DNA of 64,000 bases from Scilla litardierei (Eukaryota; Streptophyta; Magnoliopsida; Asparagales; Asparagaceae): NCBI GenBank assembly GCA_030789695.1, contig CM061141.1:323563938-323627937 (forward strand). Direction: 5' to 3'. The position numbers and the translations under genes were made by a program. Below are positions 1 to 12,789 of this stretch, piece after piece. Position 1 is the stretch's first letter. Each line of letters begins with the position of its first letter. The notes under the pieces were generated by a model that saw nothing but the letters and a program-made list of their open reading frames with translations, was not told the DNA's origin and searched no databases.

Positions 1-1157
<1,157 letters not shown>

Positions 1158-1640
1158 AAAAGGGCTATACTTACTGAAAAATGCATTTTTTCAAAAAATC
1201 ATATCAATCCGAGGAATCATTCGAATTTGGGTGTAAAAAATTTGTGGATGGAGTTAACCATTTCGATAATACATCAAAATCTATTGCTCCTCGATTAAAA
1301 TCAATTCCGATTGATCCGACAAATAAAGTAAATAGTACCAATAAAAGCAGAGGAAATAATATAGCATTGTCAGACTTGTGAGGATAGGTGTAAGTATATT
1401 TATTTCTAAAGTAAGTACTTAAGTATCCTATTCCATTTTTTACATTATCATCAATTTGATATGTCTCTTTTGAAAAAAGGAGACCCTATTATTCATTATT
1501 GATAAAAGGAAATTTCTATTGGCTACTTTAGGTGCTTCTTTTCCCCTTAAAGATATTGACTAGAAAAAACTATTTTTAGTGCTACTGTAATTTTGAAAAT
1601 GAATGCGCAAAGTCCATCAAAGGTATGTAAATACAGCCGA
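1158..1640 (-). pseudogene. ndhF: ndhF fragment in nuclear plastid DNA
   Basis: Read on the minus strand, 1640 to 1158 encodes pieces of NADH dehydrogenase-like subunit F. Visible are HFQNYSSTKNSFF, SISLRGKEAPKVANRNFLLS, the FSKETYQIDDNVKN region, then LFPLLLLVLFTLFVGSIGID and DVLSKWLTPSTNFLHPNSND. Several frameshifts and stops break the frame, so it is dead. It abuts a psaA fragment of opposite orientation at about 1157. In plastid genomes these two genes lie in different single-copy regions, so the junction is a rearrangement made before or during nuclear insertion. Confidence 0.85.
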
Positions 1641-3129
1641 AACATATAAAATCCAGTTAATCATGATGTAAAAGAAGCTATTATTGCGTAAATTGGTGAA
1701 TACAACCAAAGGGAACATTTTAAGTCATTATAAGGCAGAATTAATGAAGATTTTCAAATCTTTTTGTTTTAATCTAAGTGTAAGGACTAATTTGGTGCAA
1801 CAAGAATGATTTAACTCCTTTGAGGGACCGATATAAAATACCAAGTTTTGATAGACTAATATAAAAGTATGCTTTATTTGAGGGACTAATATAAATAAAA
1901 ACTTTCAATAAATATAAATGATCATGCATCCGCATACCCCGGTCTGTGAGCGCATAATCTAAATACACTTGCTCTAGTGGGCTTGCTGCGTAATAAGGGT
2001 GCATAACCATGTGGGCAGCATATGCAGCCTGCGTAAATCTTGTTTTACAGCACTAATTACTTGGATGGTGGTTTGGAACCAGTCCCAAGCATGGGGTTCC
2101 CATATTTATTACATGTTGCAACAAAATGGGGGGTGCAATGTATACATAGAAGAAAAACTAGAAATTGAAATAACCTATCTAGTAAAAAAATCTCCATTGC
2201 AAGGGCTAAAATTAATTTCCTTTTTTCTACTTCTCTGTAAATCTACCCATTCGAAGGCTTTATGGTAAATTTTTTCCCTTTCCCTTTGTCAAGGAAATTT
2301 CATGAACTTGGTTTCTGTCATTTGTCTAAAGTATTTTTATTTTTATTTTTTTGGCAGAATTTGATGTTCTCTATATCTTAATTAAAGCAATGGGTCATCA
2401 TCAATAATAAAAAGCTTTTAGGTCTTTCAAAGCTCTCAACTTTTTTGATAAATTGATCATGTTTGATTTCTGCAAACTAATTTTTTTTAAATTTTTTATA
2501 GATTGTTATAAGAATCCAAAGTAAATATCTGTTGACAACAGAAAGAGAGAAATTCAGGGAGGTATATTATGTATTAATTAATTAATTAATTTTATTGCTC
2601 TGGTGATTATATTCTATAATTGTGATTTCGTAGACAGCATCTAAATGCAATTTTTCATTCTAGACCATTCAATTTAAGAGTAATATTATATCTTACAGAT
2701 TTAGTTGATTATGATAATTGATACCGATGGAGTCAATCATTGATCAGATCTTTTTTAGCATGAAACCACGTCGAATGGCACTAAACTAAGGTAATTTTAT
2801 CTATTAAGTTTTGAATTTTGTTTTTAGAGATGTCAAAGTTTTTATGTATCTTTTTTCTTACATAAAACCATTCTTTTGTTGGAATTTATTAGTAAAATTG
2901 ACAATGTATGATAACATTTTATATGTACTTTTTATTTCTTTAGTTTATGTTTGCCCTTATGTTTAATTTTTGGCTCCATCCCTGCACACACACACACATC
3001 TATATATGTACACACATACATATATTACATACATATCATACCTACATCTATGTACGTATGCGCATACTTTCTTCTATCCATGCATAACCTAATTGGCAGA
3101 TACGTACCCCATAGGGATGCGGTCTTCGC
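1641..3129. other. intergenic spacer
   Basis: AT-rich DNA without a supported gene. A short plus frame at 1999-2268 (89 codons) has no family I recognise. Around 2570-2590 there is a small TTAA-type run, and 2985-3055 holds CA and TATATG-type simple repeats. Confidence 0.5.
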
Positions 3130-3530
3130 ATAGGCGCCCACCTTTTAAAACATTGTTGATAGCTTGACAAATACTAGCTAGGTGATAGGATCTCCTTGCT
3201 TAATTCTCACATGTAGGTAAATGCTAAACCTTCTTCCAGTTATTGTAATGGGCAGATTGACCAAAAGTAGCCAGCCAAGTTGCAACCACACCCATTCGGT
3301 GGTGTTGACTACCCTATAGGCATGTGGCCTGTGAGCCGCATCTAGACAATTATGCTGCCTTTCAAAACATTATGGATAGTTAGCATGTGCCATGCTCACC
3401 TTTCCTAGGTCTCCTTTGCGGGGGATCTGCTTATCCTTCTTCTGTTTATTGTAATGGACAGATTGACAAACAATAGCAAGCCAAGTTGGGAGCCGATCCA
3501 TTCGGCCTTCAATCCCTTGGACCAAAGGGT
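3130..3530. repeat. imperfect tandem duplication, unit about 200-220 bp
   Basis: Two diverged direct copies are visible, about 3130-3340 and about 3345-3530. Both contain, in the same order, an AAAACATT-GATAG segment, a GGTCTCC or GGATCTCC segment, then TTATTGTAATGG(G/A)CAGATTGAC, a CCAAGTTG segment and CCATTCGG. No coding frame persists in both copies. Confidence 0.6.
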
Positions 3531-3750
3531 TTCTACTGAGCATGCTTAATGCTACCTAGTTCGCGGTACACTTCAGTATGTGGTACGAGTATGGGTACAT
3601 GGTACACTAGTTTAAGCACTCCATGGTACGTGGGTGTAGGGAGAGTTGGTTTCCTATTTCAGGTCATAATACGCTCGGGTCATGGGTCGTGGTTTGCTCA
3701 AGATAGTATTTATATATATTTATATATAATATACATCTGTGTTCATATGT

Positions 3751-3786
<36 letters not shown>

Positions 3787-3863
3787 CCATTTCTTTGTTA
3801 GTTTTTTAAAATTTTGATTGTTTTTTCATGTTTTAATCATCAATCACACACACACACACACAC
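3751..3863. repeat. CA/GA microsatellites
   Basis: A compound (AC)n(AG)n tract lies at 3751-3787 and a second (CA)n tract at about 3845-3863. Confidence 0.95.
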
Positions 3864-3956
3864 TAGTCATAACACGTGTCCACGGGTATGGTTCATTTAA
3901 GATTTTCACACTCGAAATCTTTTTTCTCCAAATTTTTTTTCCAGAGCCAAAATTTA

Positions 3957-4606
3957 AAAGAACAACAAATTAGCGTAAACATATTTAGCGGCACGGAAAC
4001 CTTCGGCGCGGAACAACAAATACGGCGCGGGTGCCTTCGGCGTGGAATAACAAATTCGGCGCGAAACAACAAATTCGGCGCTAGCGCCTTCGGTGCGGAA
4101 CAATGCGGAGCGCCTTCGGTGCGAAACAATAAATTCGACGCGGAACAACGCGGAGCGCCTTCGGTGCGAAACAATAAATTCGGCGCGGGCGCCTTCGATG
4201 CGGAACAACAAATTCGGCGCGGACGTCTTCGACACAGAACAAATTAGCATAAAATTTTTAGCGAAATAACAAATTCGGCACAGAAAAACGTGCGAGCGCA
4301 TTCGACACAGAACAACAAGTTCGTCGCAGGCGCCTTAGGCACGGAACAATACGCGAGTAAATTTGGCGCGGGTGCCTTAGGCGCGGAACAACAAATTAGC
4401 GTAAAAAAATTTGGCGAACGCCTTCGGCGCGGAACAACAAATTAGCGTAAAAAATTTAGCGGGCAAAACAACAAATTAGCGTAAAAAAATTAGCGGGCGC
4501 GGAACAACAAACCTTATGGTATTTTCAGTGACAGTATTAACTTAATTTTTTACGCTAGTTTGTTGTTCAGCTAAATTTTTACGTTAATTTTTTACGCTAA
4601 TTTAAT
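3957..4606. repeat. degenerate minisatellite flanked by inverted repeats
   Basis: A short motif rich in GGCGCGGAACAACAAATTCG and GCCTTCGGCGCG recurs many times with variable spacing across about 3990-4520. The outer parts form an inverted repeat: AACAACAAATTAGCGTAAA near 3958 is matched by TTTACGCTAGTTTGTTGTT near 4550 (18 of 19 positions complementary), and further copies of the same motif sit on both arms. The layout suggests a foldback type DNA element whose core expanded as a tandem array. Open frames of 90-120 codons on both strands arise from the repeat itself and are not called as genes. Confidence 0.65.
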
Positions 4607-4906
4607 GGATCATGTTTATCCACAATATTTCCCAAGACACCTTTAATTTCAATGTTTTGGTTCCCAAGACACTTTTCCCTCCAAAATTTAATCTCTACAA
4701 TCTTTGACAATAGACTTTTAATTTCAAAGTTTTGGTTTCCAAGAAATTTCCCCCCAAAAATTTAAGTTTTTCCACTCAAATTTTCACAAAATCCAATCTC
4801 AACCCTCCATTTTCCAAGATTAAATCCCAATCACTCTTTATTTTGTCCTAGTCAGCCTTAGAATTCAAAAAAGTTATCAAATGTATACTATATATATTAG
4901 GATAAT
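4607..4906. other. AT-rich spacer with short CCAAGAC/CAAAATTT repeats
   Basis: No gene. Loose repeats of TTTCAATGTTTTGGTTCCCAAGAC-like text occur at about 4648 and 4718. Confidence 0.5.
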
Positions 4907-5053
4907 GTAGAAAAGGTGGCACCTGATCTAATAGATCAGGTGCTAAGACACAAAAAGTGAAAGTACAAGCCACACATGGGCTTGTACTTTCTGTGGAGCC
5001 CGCCTTTTTGTGTCTTGAACCTGATCTATTAGATCAGATGCCACCTGATCTAC
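4907..5053. mobile_element. hairpin MITE
   Basis: The two arms, 4907-4955 and 5004-5052, are inverted copies: GTAGA-AGGTGGCA, then CTGATCTAATAGATCAGGT, then AAGACACAAAAAG. An inner inverted pair reads AAGTACAAGCC and GGCTTGTACTTT across a short loop. No coding capacity. A target duplication could not be fixed because the flanks are simple AT sequence, so the superfamily is undetermined. Confidence 0.8.
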
Positions 5054-5113
5054 ATGATTATATATATACAGATATATAGTTACTGGATATATAGAGTTTA
5101 TTGGATTTGTGCT

Positions 5114-6051
5114 TAGACCCGACCACAGTTCGGTTCGAACCGTGGAACCGAACCGGAATCGAACCGGTTTGGAACCGAACCGAATCGGAACCGGCCGGCC
5201 AGTTCCAAGAACTCAAACCGGAACCGTACTAGGCCGGTTTGGTTCCGGTTTGGATATGGGAAAGACCGAATCGGAACCGGCGGTTCCGGTTCCCCCGGTT
5301 CTCCGGTTTGGTACACCCTCCACTTTCCATTAAATTGCACAAAAGAACCCCTTATTATTCTCCTCCCCCAGAATTGCTCAGCGCACACAACCACACAAAA
5401 CTCAGAATTGCTCAGCGCACACAACCAATCAAAACTCAGAATTGCTCACCGTACACAACCACCCAAAACTCGGAATGGTGTGGAATTTTACACATACAAC
5501 CCCGGTTTTGCATTTTTGCCCCTGGACCCTCCACACACACACACTTTTTATTCTTCTCCCCTTACTGACCATTTTTCCCAGTCCACGTGCACATGTGCAC
5601 GGGTTACCCCACACACCCACCCATACTTTTTATTCTTCCCCCCTTTCTGACCATATTTTTCCAGTCCATGTGTACATGTGAACGGGTTATGACTAGTTAT
5701 TCAATACATGAAAACAGAAGGATGCATCTAGCCATCACAAAAGCATCTTCAGGTAAAAACATCAGGGCTTTTTGCATGCTACCCAGAATTAATGCACACT
5801 CAATGCATGGAGCCACACAATCATGAACATCACCAATGCTCACTTGGCCCACATCATTTAAAAAATAAACTTACCTTGAGCCAAGAACGAAATTGCTCTT
5901 GTACCCAGGTGCAAGTATTATAGAATCGAACTTCTCCTCAAACCGGAACCGACCCCGAACCGGAACCGGAACCGGCCCCGAACCGAAATCGGAACCGGCC
6001 GGGAACCGAAACCGGCGGTTCGAAACCGGAACCGAACCGCGGTCAGGTCTA
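5114..6051. mobile_element. non-autonomous hAT-type element, 938 bp
   Basis: The ends are inverted: TAGACCCGACCACAGTTCGG at the left and the complement of TAGACCTGACCGCGGTTCGG at the right. The element is flanked by a perfect 8-bp target duplication TTTGTGCT (5106-5113 and 6052-6059), the size typical of hAT transposition. Both subterminal regions are packed with short GGTTCCGG and CCGAACCGG motifs, as in hAT subterminal transposase-binding regions. The interior has no transposase and holds two small tandem repeats (5371-5480 and 5531-5690). Confidence 0.88.
5371..5690. repeat. two minisatellites inside the hAT-type element
   Basis: At 5371-5480 a unit of about 34 bp starting CAGAATTGCTCAGCGCACAC is repeated about three times with small changes. 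At about 5531-5690 a unit of about 85 bp containing CTTTTTATTCTTC, TGACCAT, TTCCAGTCCA and ACGGGTTA occurs twice. Confidence 0.8.
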
Positions 6052-6059
6052 TTTGTGCT

Positions 6060-6435
6060 GTCAGCATAAGAAATTTTCTGCATTGACCGCACAAAAAACA
6101 CTATTTCTCATATCTTTTTTGAATTTCTTTTCAAGGTTATACACATTCTAAAATTCCAAAACCTCAAATGTAGATGAACCCTAGGGCGACTCAACCTTTG
6201 ATCTACTTGTTACAAAAAGTTTTATTGTTCTAAAAACGTTGATTTTGCAACAATTGGATGATGATCATATACCATTAGATTCACTTGATTTTTAATATGT
6301 TGATCATCCATGATGTGTGGAACACATCTGGATGGAATTTTGAAAAAAAATAAATGCAATATTTTGTCAGTACATGAAATTTTTCCACTCTGCCAGCACA
6401 TATATTATTATTATATTATATATATATAATAATGT
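6060..6435. other. AT-rich spacer
   Basis: No gene or element seen apart from a (TA)n-like tract at about 6405-6432. Confidence 0.5.
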
Positions 6436-6802
6436 GTATCATATGACATATGAGGCTAAGCCTCATATGCGATCTTCAAAACTCACATCTCAGTTATTTT
6501 TTTGAGTATCGGAACCACTCATTTTGATGTTTATATTATAAAACCTCAAGTCATCAAATATCGGGTGAGTCCAAAGGGTTTTGCCCGTTCATCCAACCGT
6601 CGTAAAATTTCTATTCATGCAAAACCGTTAAATTTGTGACGGATGGATAAACAGGCAACACCCTTTGGGTTCACCCGATATTCGGTGTCTTGAGGTTTTA
6701 GAATATATGGATCAAAATGAACGGTTCCGATCCTTTGATAAAGTAACATAGGGTGGAGTTTAGAGGCGTATATAAGGCTTAGCCTTATATGTCATATGAT
6801 AC
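6436..6802. mobile_element. long-hairpin MITE, copy 1
   Basis: Nearly the whole 367 bp folds back on itself. The outer arms start GTATCATATGACATATGAGG and end with the complement of GTATCATATGACATATAAGG. Inner paired blocks include ATATCGGGTGA with CCAAAGGGTTTTGCC, and the reverse AACACCCTTTGGGTTCACCC. No coding capacity. A diverged relative is present at about 57511-57770. Confidence 0.85.
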
Positions 6803-7977
6803 CTATAATTCATATATATATATACACATACATACATACTAGTCATAACCTCTGACTATAGTTTACGAACATTCATAATATCCACTCAAAATTTCAACCC
6901 ATTTAAAATCACTCCTAAAATAATTTGTAGCCGCGTCAAAATCCCCAAGAAAAATTTACAGCCACATTCAAAATATGCCATCAACAAAAATTTTAACCAC
7001 ATCCAAACTAAAATTTAGTTACCATAGATAATTTAGTTCCTAAAAAATTTTAGTTCCCCAAAAGTATGGTTCACTCTTATTTTTCTCTCAAAATTTAAAA
7101 TTTTATTTTCCTCCAGATTTATTTCCCCCCAAAATTTTAAGTTAAATTTAGTTTCTTTACAGATATTAGTTCTTTCAAAAATTTTAGTTTCCCCCATAAT
7201 TTGGTTCCCTTCAGATTTAGTTACACCAAAATTTAGTATTTTAGTTTCTACAAAATTTAGTTCCATTCAGATTTACTTTCTCCTAAATTTTTAGGGTTTG
7301 TCCCTCGTAAATTTTTTACATACTCTCATTTTACCCATCGATTCCTCAAGATTCAGTCACAACCGTCTTCCTACCTATCCTGTTGTCTTAGTCAGAAACC
7401 CCATTCAAAAACATTCCTCAATTATATTACACACACACATCTCTTATGCATTCATGTCGATGCTTTTAGCGACCCAGATCGGAAATGCCCTGCGAATTGG
7501 GTCATGCAATCTGAATCATGGATTAGGGGGTGTAGGGCATTGGGTAACACTGAGCATGCTGTTAAATTTAGGCTTTTAAAGTGCAATTTTAAGAGTGACA
7601 TTTTTTCTTTCTTTCTGTTATAGTATTCCTTCTATTATTGCACACAAGGGAACACTTCTTAACCCACACTATGTCTTGTTTCATAATTCATGAAATCAGA
7701 AATAAAGGTTTACTCATTTAAAATCTAGGGCCCACAAATACATTGTGGATGCGAGAATCAATTGTATATGTGCATGGGTTGACGCTGTTATGTGTAGAAT
7801 GGATTTGGAAGGAAATAATTTGTTCGAAAAGATAACAGATACTAAGTTAGGTATTATGGAAGATTTCCAAGTAATACAAACAATTAGTGATTCCATCTAC
7901 AAGTCAAATGGTGTAGTGAACATCTACTTCATGTATTAGATATCCAGCATCTCAAACACATCTTCTAAACCGTAAAT
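6803..7977. other. AT-rich spacer with AAATTTTAGTT-type reiteration
   Basis: From 6880 to 7300 the text consists of loosely repeated (C)AAAATTTAGTT units, which explains the open minus frame at 7033-7266. Two short plus frames at 7298-7579 and 7745-7939 show no recognisable domain. No gene is called. Confidence 0.5.
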
Positions 7978-8252
7978 TGTTGGAAAAAGTCAGTTAGGGT
8001 GTCCAGATTCGTAGTTAGGTATATCAAGAAACTTTCCTTATATAGTTGGGTTGATTGTATATTATTTAGTTTCCTATATTAGTTAGATATATAAGGAAAG
8101 CTGACTTTCAGGATATAATAGGATTGGCTGTATATTATTTAGTTTCCTATTTTTGCTACTCGGTTGTAACTATATATGTAGCCTCATGTACACTTATTAA
8201 AATACATCAATAAGAATCAATTCCTCAATTCCTCTCTTTTTTGATTTTATCA
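7978..8252 (+). repeat. 5' LTR of copia 1
   Basis: The LTR is 275 bp, TG...CA. It contains an internal partial duplication: the segment GTATATTATTTAGTTTCCTAT occurs twice about 75 bp apart. The primer site follows at 8253. Confidence 0.9.
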
Positions 8253-8264
8253 TGGTATCTGAGC
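8253..8264 (+). promoter_or_regulatory. primer-binding site of copia 1
   Basis: TGGTATCTGAGC abuts the LTR and is complementary to the 3' end of initiator tRNA-Met with one mismatch from the common TGGTATCAGAGC. Confidence 0.85.
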
Positions 8265-8413
8265 CCTAGGCTCTTTTCTGGAGAATTTTCTCTTGCTCAT
8301 AGCCTTCATGGCCAATTAGCCATTATTTTGCTGGCCTTCATTGTCAGTTCTTTGTTTTATTTGCCATAGAGCCACCTTTCTTTCTTCTTGATTGTCCTTC
8401 ACTTGTCCAAATC

Positions 8414-11400
8414 ATGTCAAACCTCATGGATTCCATTTCCACTAGAGAGACTGTCCCACATCACTGTGGTGGAGACTTGCACCCTGAACAGCAATGTCTC
8501 AACCAATCTAAACTGGAGCAATTAATGAATCTCTTAGGTACTCTTGAGAGACCACGAGGTAAATGTTGGAACTTGGTAGGCGATCCTACAGTAATTGTTC
8601 TCTGGCACATTCAAGTAATATCTCCACTCCTCTTGGATTACGTCTCACATCAGTGCTTTCGTAATTGTTGGGTTATTGATTTGGGACCAAGGGACTACAT
8701 GACTAATTCACCCAAAAAAATTCACCACTTAGCAGCCATGTCCTAGCAACAAGAAAATAGCCACTACCGATGGCTCATTAACCATTGTGCTGAGATTGAG
8801 GATATACAAATTGGCTCATCTCTCACCGTCACAAATGCTCTTCATGTTCCTAAACTCTCTACTAATTCAATCTCTATACAAAAACTTACTCATGATTTGG
8901 GCTGCATTGTTATGTTTTACTCTTCTCATTGTGTTTTTGGGACAAGTCTTTGAGAGGATGATTGGAGGTGCTTAAGAGCAGAATGGATTGTATTACCTTT
9001 AGACATCTAGTCAGCCAGATTATATCACTCACCAACCTAAGTTATCTCTCATGTCCAACTGCAACATAACCAGTAAAAGAATGTCATGCTACTTCATTGT
9101 CAACTCGGCACCCATCATTTTGTAACCTTCAACTTGTTTTTCCTTCCTTATTTAGAAGGTTAGAAGTGAAAAGTTTATGTTGTGATGTGTGCGAGTTTGC
9201 TAAACATAAGTGTATACTATTCTCAATTAACAATAAAAGATGTCTTTTTTTCCATCTTATCCACAATAATATTTAATGTCCTTCAACCGATCCTAATATT
9301 TTTGGGGCATGATGGTTTGTGACCTTTATTGATGATTGCACTCGCGTCACTTGGTTGTTCCAACTAAAATATAAGTTTGACCTTAGCATTGTTTTTTTCA
9401 ACTTTCATTGCATGATATACAATCAATTCAGGGTAAAAATCAAAAGATTTAGGGTTGACAATGCTAAAGAGTACTTCAACAAAACATTGATACCATTTTT
9501 CCCAAAAGGAATGTATTATCCATGAGTTTTCGTGTCAACACACCACAACAAAATAACGTAGCCAAAAGGAAAAATGATCATCTTCTAGACATTACCCGAG
9601 CATTCCTATTTCAGAACAATGTTCATATGTTTTACTGGACGAAGCTGTGTTGACAACAACTCATCTCATAAATAGGTTACCCTCTTATGTTCTAGGACAT
9701 ACGAGCCTCAGACACTTTATCACGTTTCTTTCTTATCATTCAAACTACAAATCACCCGAGTCTAACATTCTTTGGTTGTGTTGCGTTTGTCCATGGCCAT
9801 AAACCTGATCGTGACAAATTTGATCCACATGCTTTAAAATGTGTATTAATTGGCTATTCATCAACTTAAACAGGTTACAAGTGCTACCACCCTCAATCTA
9901 AAGAGACCTTTCCGATGTCACTTTTCGTGAAGCCGCACCCTTCTACTCTACCCTTATCTTCAAGGAAGCACTCCTATGAAAGATAAGGACCAAGACTTTT
10001 TCTTTCTCATTGACTTGCCAACATGAGTTGTTGTGTCAAACCTGATAGCACCGCCTTCCACAAACAGTGAATCTGAACCCTCAAATCATGTCTCCACCGA
10101 TCATCCTGAACCAATGAAAATAGCCTTGGAACCTGCTAACTCGTTCACAAACAGTGAATCTACACCTATCATTACAGATAAGTTGACTTGCTATGTGTAC
10201 TCGAGGAAAAAGGCATCAATCTTGACCAGTAGCACGTTCAATCATCTGATTTGACCACTAGTCATGAGGTAATACCTGATCATTTAATGCATACAGACCT
10301 CAGTCATGGTCTGCCTATAGCTATTCGAAAAGGAACTAGAGAGTGTACCAAGCCTTCATTGTATTCCATTTCTAATGTCGTGTCCTTTAAGTAGTTCCCT
10401 TGTCTTATCAAAGCTTATTAGTAAACCTAAACAATATTGTCATATCATACCATCCACTGTATTTGAGGCATAATCTAATGAGAATTGGAGACACCCTATG
10501 AGTGCAGAGATGGCAGCCCTTGAGAAGAATAAAACTTGGGAGACTGTCAGCATGTCGGCCGGAAAGAAACCCGTTGGATGTATGTGGTTGTAAATTACAG
10601 TGAAGTTTAAAGTCGTTGGATCACTAGAGAGGTACAAGAAGAGATTGGTTGCTAAGGGATACACTCAAACATATGGAGTGTATTATCAAGAAACATTTGC
10701 GCTAGTTGCAAAGATGAACACGGTGTGGATACTTCAATCATTAGCTGTCGACTATGATTAGGATCTACAATAATATGATGTGAAGAATTTTTTTCTACAT
10801 GGTGACCTAAATGAGGAGATTTATATGAAATTTTCTCCAGGCTATAGTCACAAATAGAGTAACAATCAGGTGTGTCGATTGAAGAAGGCTTTGTACAGCC
10901 TCAAAACAGTCACCAAGAGCATGGTTTGGATGGTTTACAAAGGTGATGGTTGGTATGTGATACAGGCAAAGTCAAGAGGGATCATACACTATTCATCCAC
11001 CACTAAAAACAAGAAGAGTTACAGCTCTTCTAATGTATATGGATGACATTATAGTAACTGGAAATGACCCTGAAGAACAAAAACAACTGAGAAAGAAATT
11101 GATATAAGAAATTGAGATTAAGAAGTTGGGCCGACTGAACTACTTCTTTGAGATAGAAGTTGCTTGCAGTAAGCATCAAATTTTTATCTCACAACAGAAG
11201 TACGCGATGGATCTACTCAAAGAAACCGGTCATTTAGCCTGCAAACTAGTGAGCACTCCAATCGATTCTAATCAGAAACTAGCCGAAGTTGAAGAATGTG
11301 CTGAAGTAAATAAAGGAATGTATCAACAATTAGTTGGACGACTCATCTACCTCTCTCATACTCGGCCAGATATCGGCTATGCTCTCAATGTCATTAGCCA

Positions 11401-11999
11401 ATTTATGCACAAATCTAGAGAAGTTCACTTATAAGCGGCATACCGTGTGTTGCAATACCTGAAAGGTAATTCGGGCAAATGGATACTATTCAGAATGAAT
11501 TTAGGATTATTCTTGTAAGCTTACACCGATACAGACTATGTGGTTCGGTTGTGGATAAAAGGTCCACATCATGGTATTGTACTTTTATCGGATAAAATTT
11601 GGTGACATGGGGGAGCAAGAAGCAAAATGTGGTTGCAAGATCTAGTGCGGAAGCAGAATTTCGAGCTATGGTTCAAGGCATATGTGAGTTATTATGGATT
11701 AAGATCATCTTAGAAGATTTACAGATTCAATGGAAATGCCCAATGAAATTGTATTGCGACAATAAATTAGCAGTCAGTATTTCCCACAATCTTGTTTCGC
11801 ATGATCGGACGAAATACATTGAGATGGGCAGACACTTCATCACCAAAAAATTGGAAAGCAGACTGATTTATACTCCTTATGTGTCTATGGATAGTCAAGT
11901 TGCCAATGTATTTACAAAGGGTCTGAATGTGACAATATTTCAAAGATTTGTATCCAAGCTGGAATGTAGAATCTCTATTCACCAGCTTGAGTGGGAGTG
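8414..11999 (+). pseudogene. broken copia gag-pol
   Basis: Fragments in several frames follow copia order. A gag remnant starts at 8414. A protease-like stretch near 8667 reads WVIDLGPRDYMTNS where WVIDSGATDHMTNS would be expected, so the DSG triad is lost. An integrase piece at 9319-9525 contains TFIDDCTRVTWLF and an RVDNAKEYF motif. Reverse transcriptase text runs from about 10480, including KARLVAKGYTQ-like and MYMDDIIVTG (near 11032), and RNase H lies at 11126-11999 with LSHTRPDIGYALNVI and ARSSAEAEFRAM. Many stops and frameshifts intervene and most of gag is missing. The last frame (11599-12048) reads on into the nested gypsy LTR. Confidence 0.88.
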
Positions 12000-12362
12000 T
12001 GATACGCTTATCACCTACGAGAGGAGGCGCAAGAAGACTAAGGAGTAATTGCTGGGCGTACCGAAGGTTTGGGGATAAAATTGCTTTAGGCACCATTAGT
12101 GGGTCTTAGTTGCTGTACGCACCACGCCTCATCATTATATAAGTGAGGGCGTGGGCTAGGGTTAGGGTATCGAATTTGTGAGCCGTCATTTGACATTTCC
12201 TAGAGTTCTCCGAGGAGATCTAGAAGAGAGTTTAGGCTTTTCCCTTAGCAAAAGCTAGGAGAGGGGCCAACTCTCCAAAAATTGGCTATTTATCTTGTAA
12301 CCATATTCCCCAAATTCCAATAAAAATCCCCAAACCTCTTCTACAAACCCTAGTCCGCATCA
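12000..12362 (+). repeat. 5' LTR of gypsy
   Basis: The LTR starts TGATACGCTTATCACC and ends CCGCATCA. A CATTATATAAG TATA-type signal is at about 12132. It differs from the 3' LTR at two sites (AGGCTTTT versus ATGCTTTT, and ACCATATT versus ACCCTATT). Confidence 0.95.
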
Positions 12363-12364
12363 AT

Positions 12365-12376
12365 TTGGTATCAGAG
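12365..12376 (+). promoter_or_regulatory. primer-binding site of gypsy
   Basis: TGGTATCAGAGC, two bases after the 5' LTR, is the standard initiator tRNA-Met complementary site. Confidence 0.92.
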
Positions 12377-12789
12377 CTCTGATCCAATGGCAGCGACTAG
12401 ATCATCCACGGCAAAATCTATGGAGGAGCGGCTAGATGCGGAAATCATCGAAAGGAAGAAAGACACGGCGGATCTCATCGAAAGGGTCGACGCCGTCAAA
12501 TCTGATCTCAAGGGAAGTCTGGAGCAAATGAAGGAGATGCTCGTCAACTTCATGGCTCAAAACATCACCGCGCCACAGATCTCGCGCTCAAAGGAAGGAG
12601 GCACTTCAGATCTGAATCATCAATCAGATCTGAGGGTAAAAGGGAAGGCGGCGATGATTCCGAACCAGGAAGGCGTCATCTTAGAAGGAGTAGATCTGGA
12701 TCTGGATCTCAACGACGACGACTGGCAAGAGGATCTCTCCGAAACCCTAGGCGAGAGCTCCGAAGAAGAACCAACGACCCACCGGCATC

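Noticed and set aside
1999..2268. 89-codon plus frame as a gene
   Set aside because: No family, no splice or promoter context; insufficient support.
3876..4301. Frames of 93-123 codons on both strands
   Set aside because: Produced by the tandem GGCGCGGAACAACAAATT array; amino-acid repeats mirror the DNA repeat.
3957..4606. Possible CRISPR-like array
   Set aside because: The units are irregular with no unique spacers of constant length, and the genome is a plant nuclear genome.
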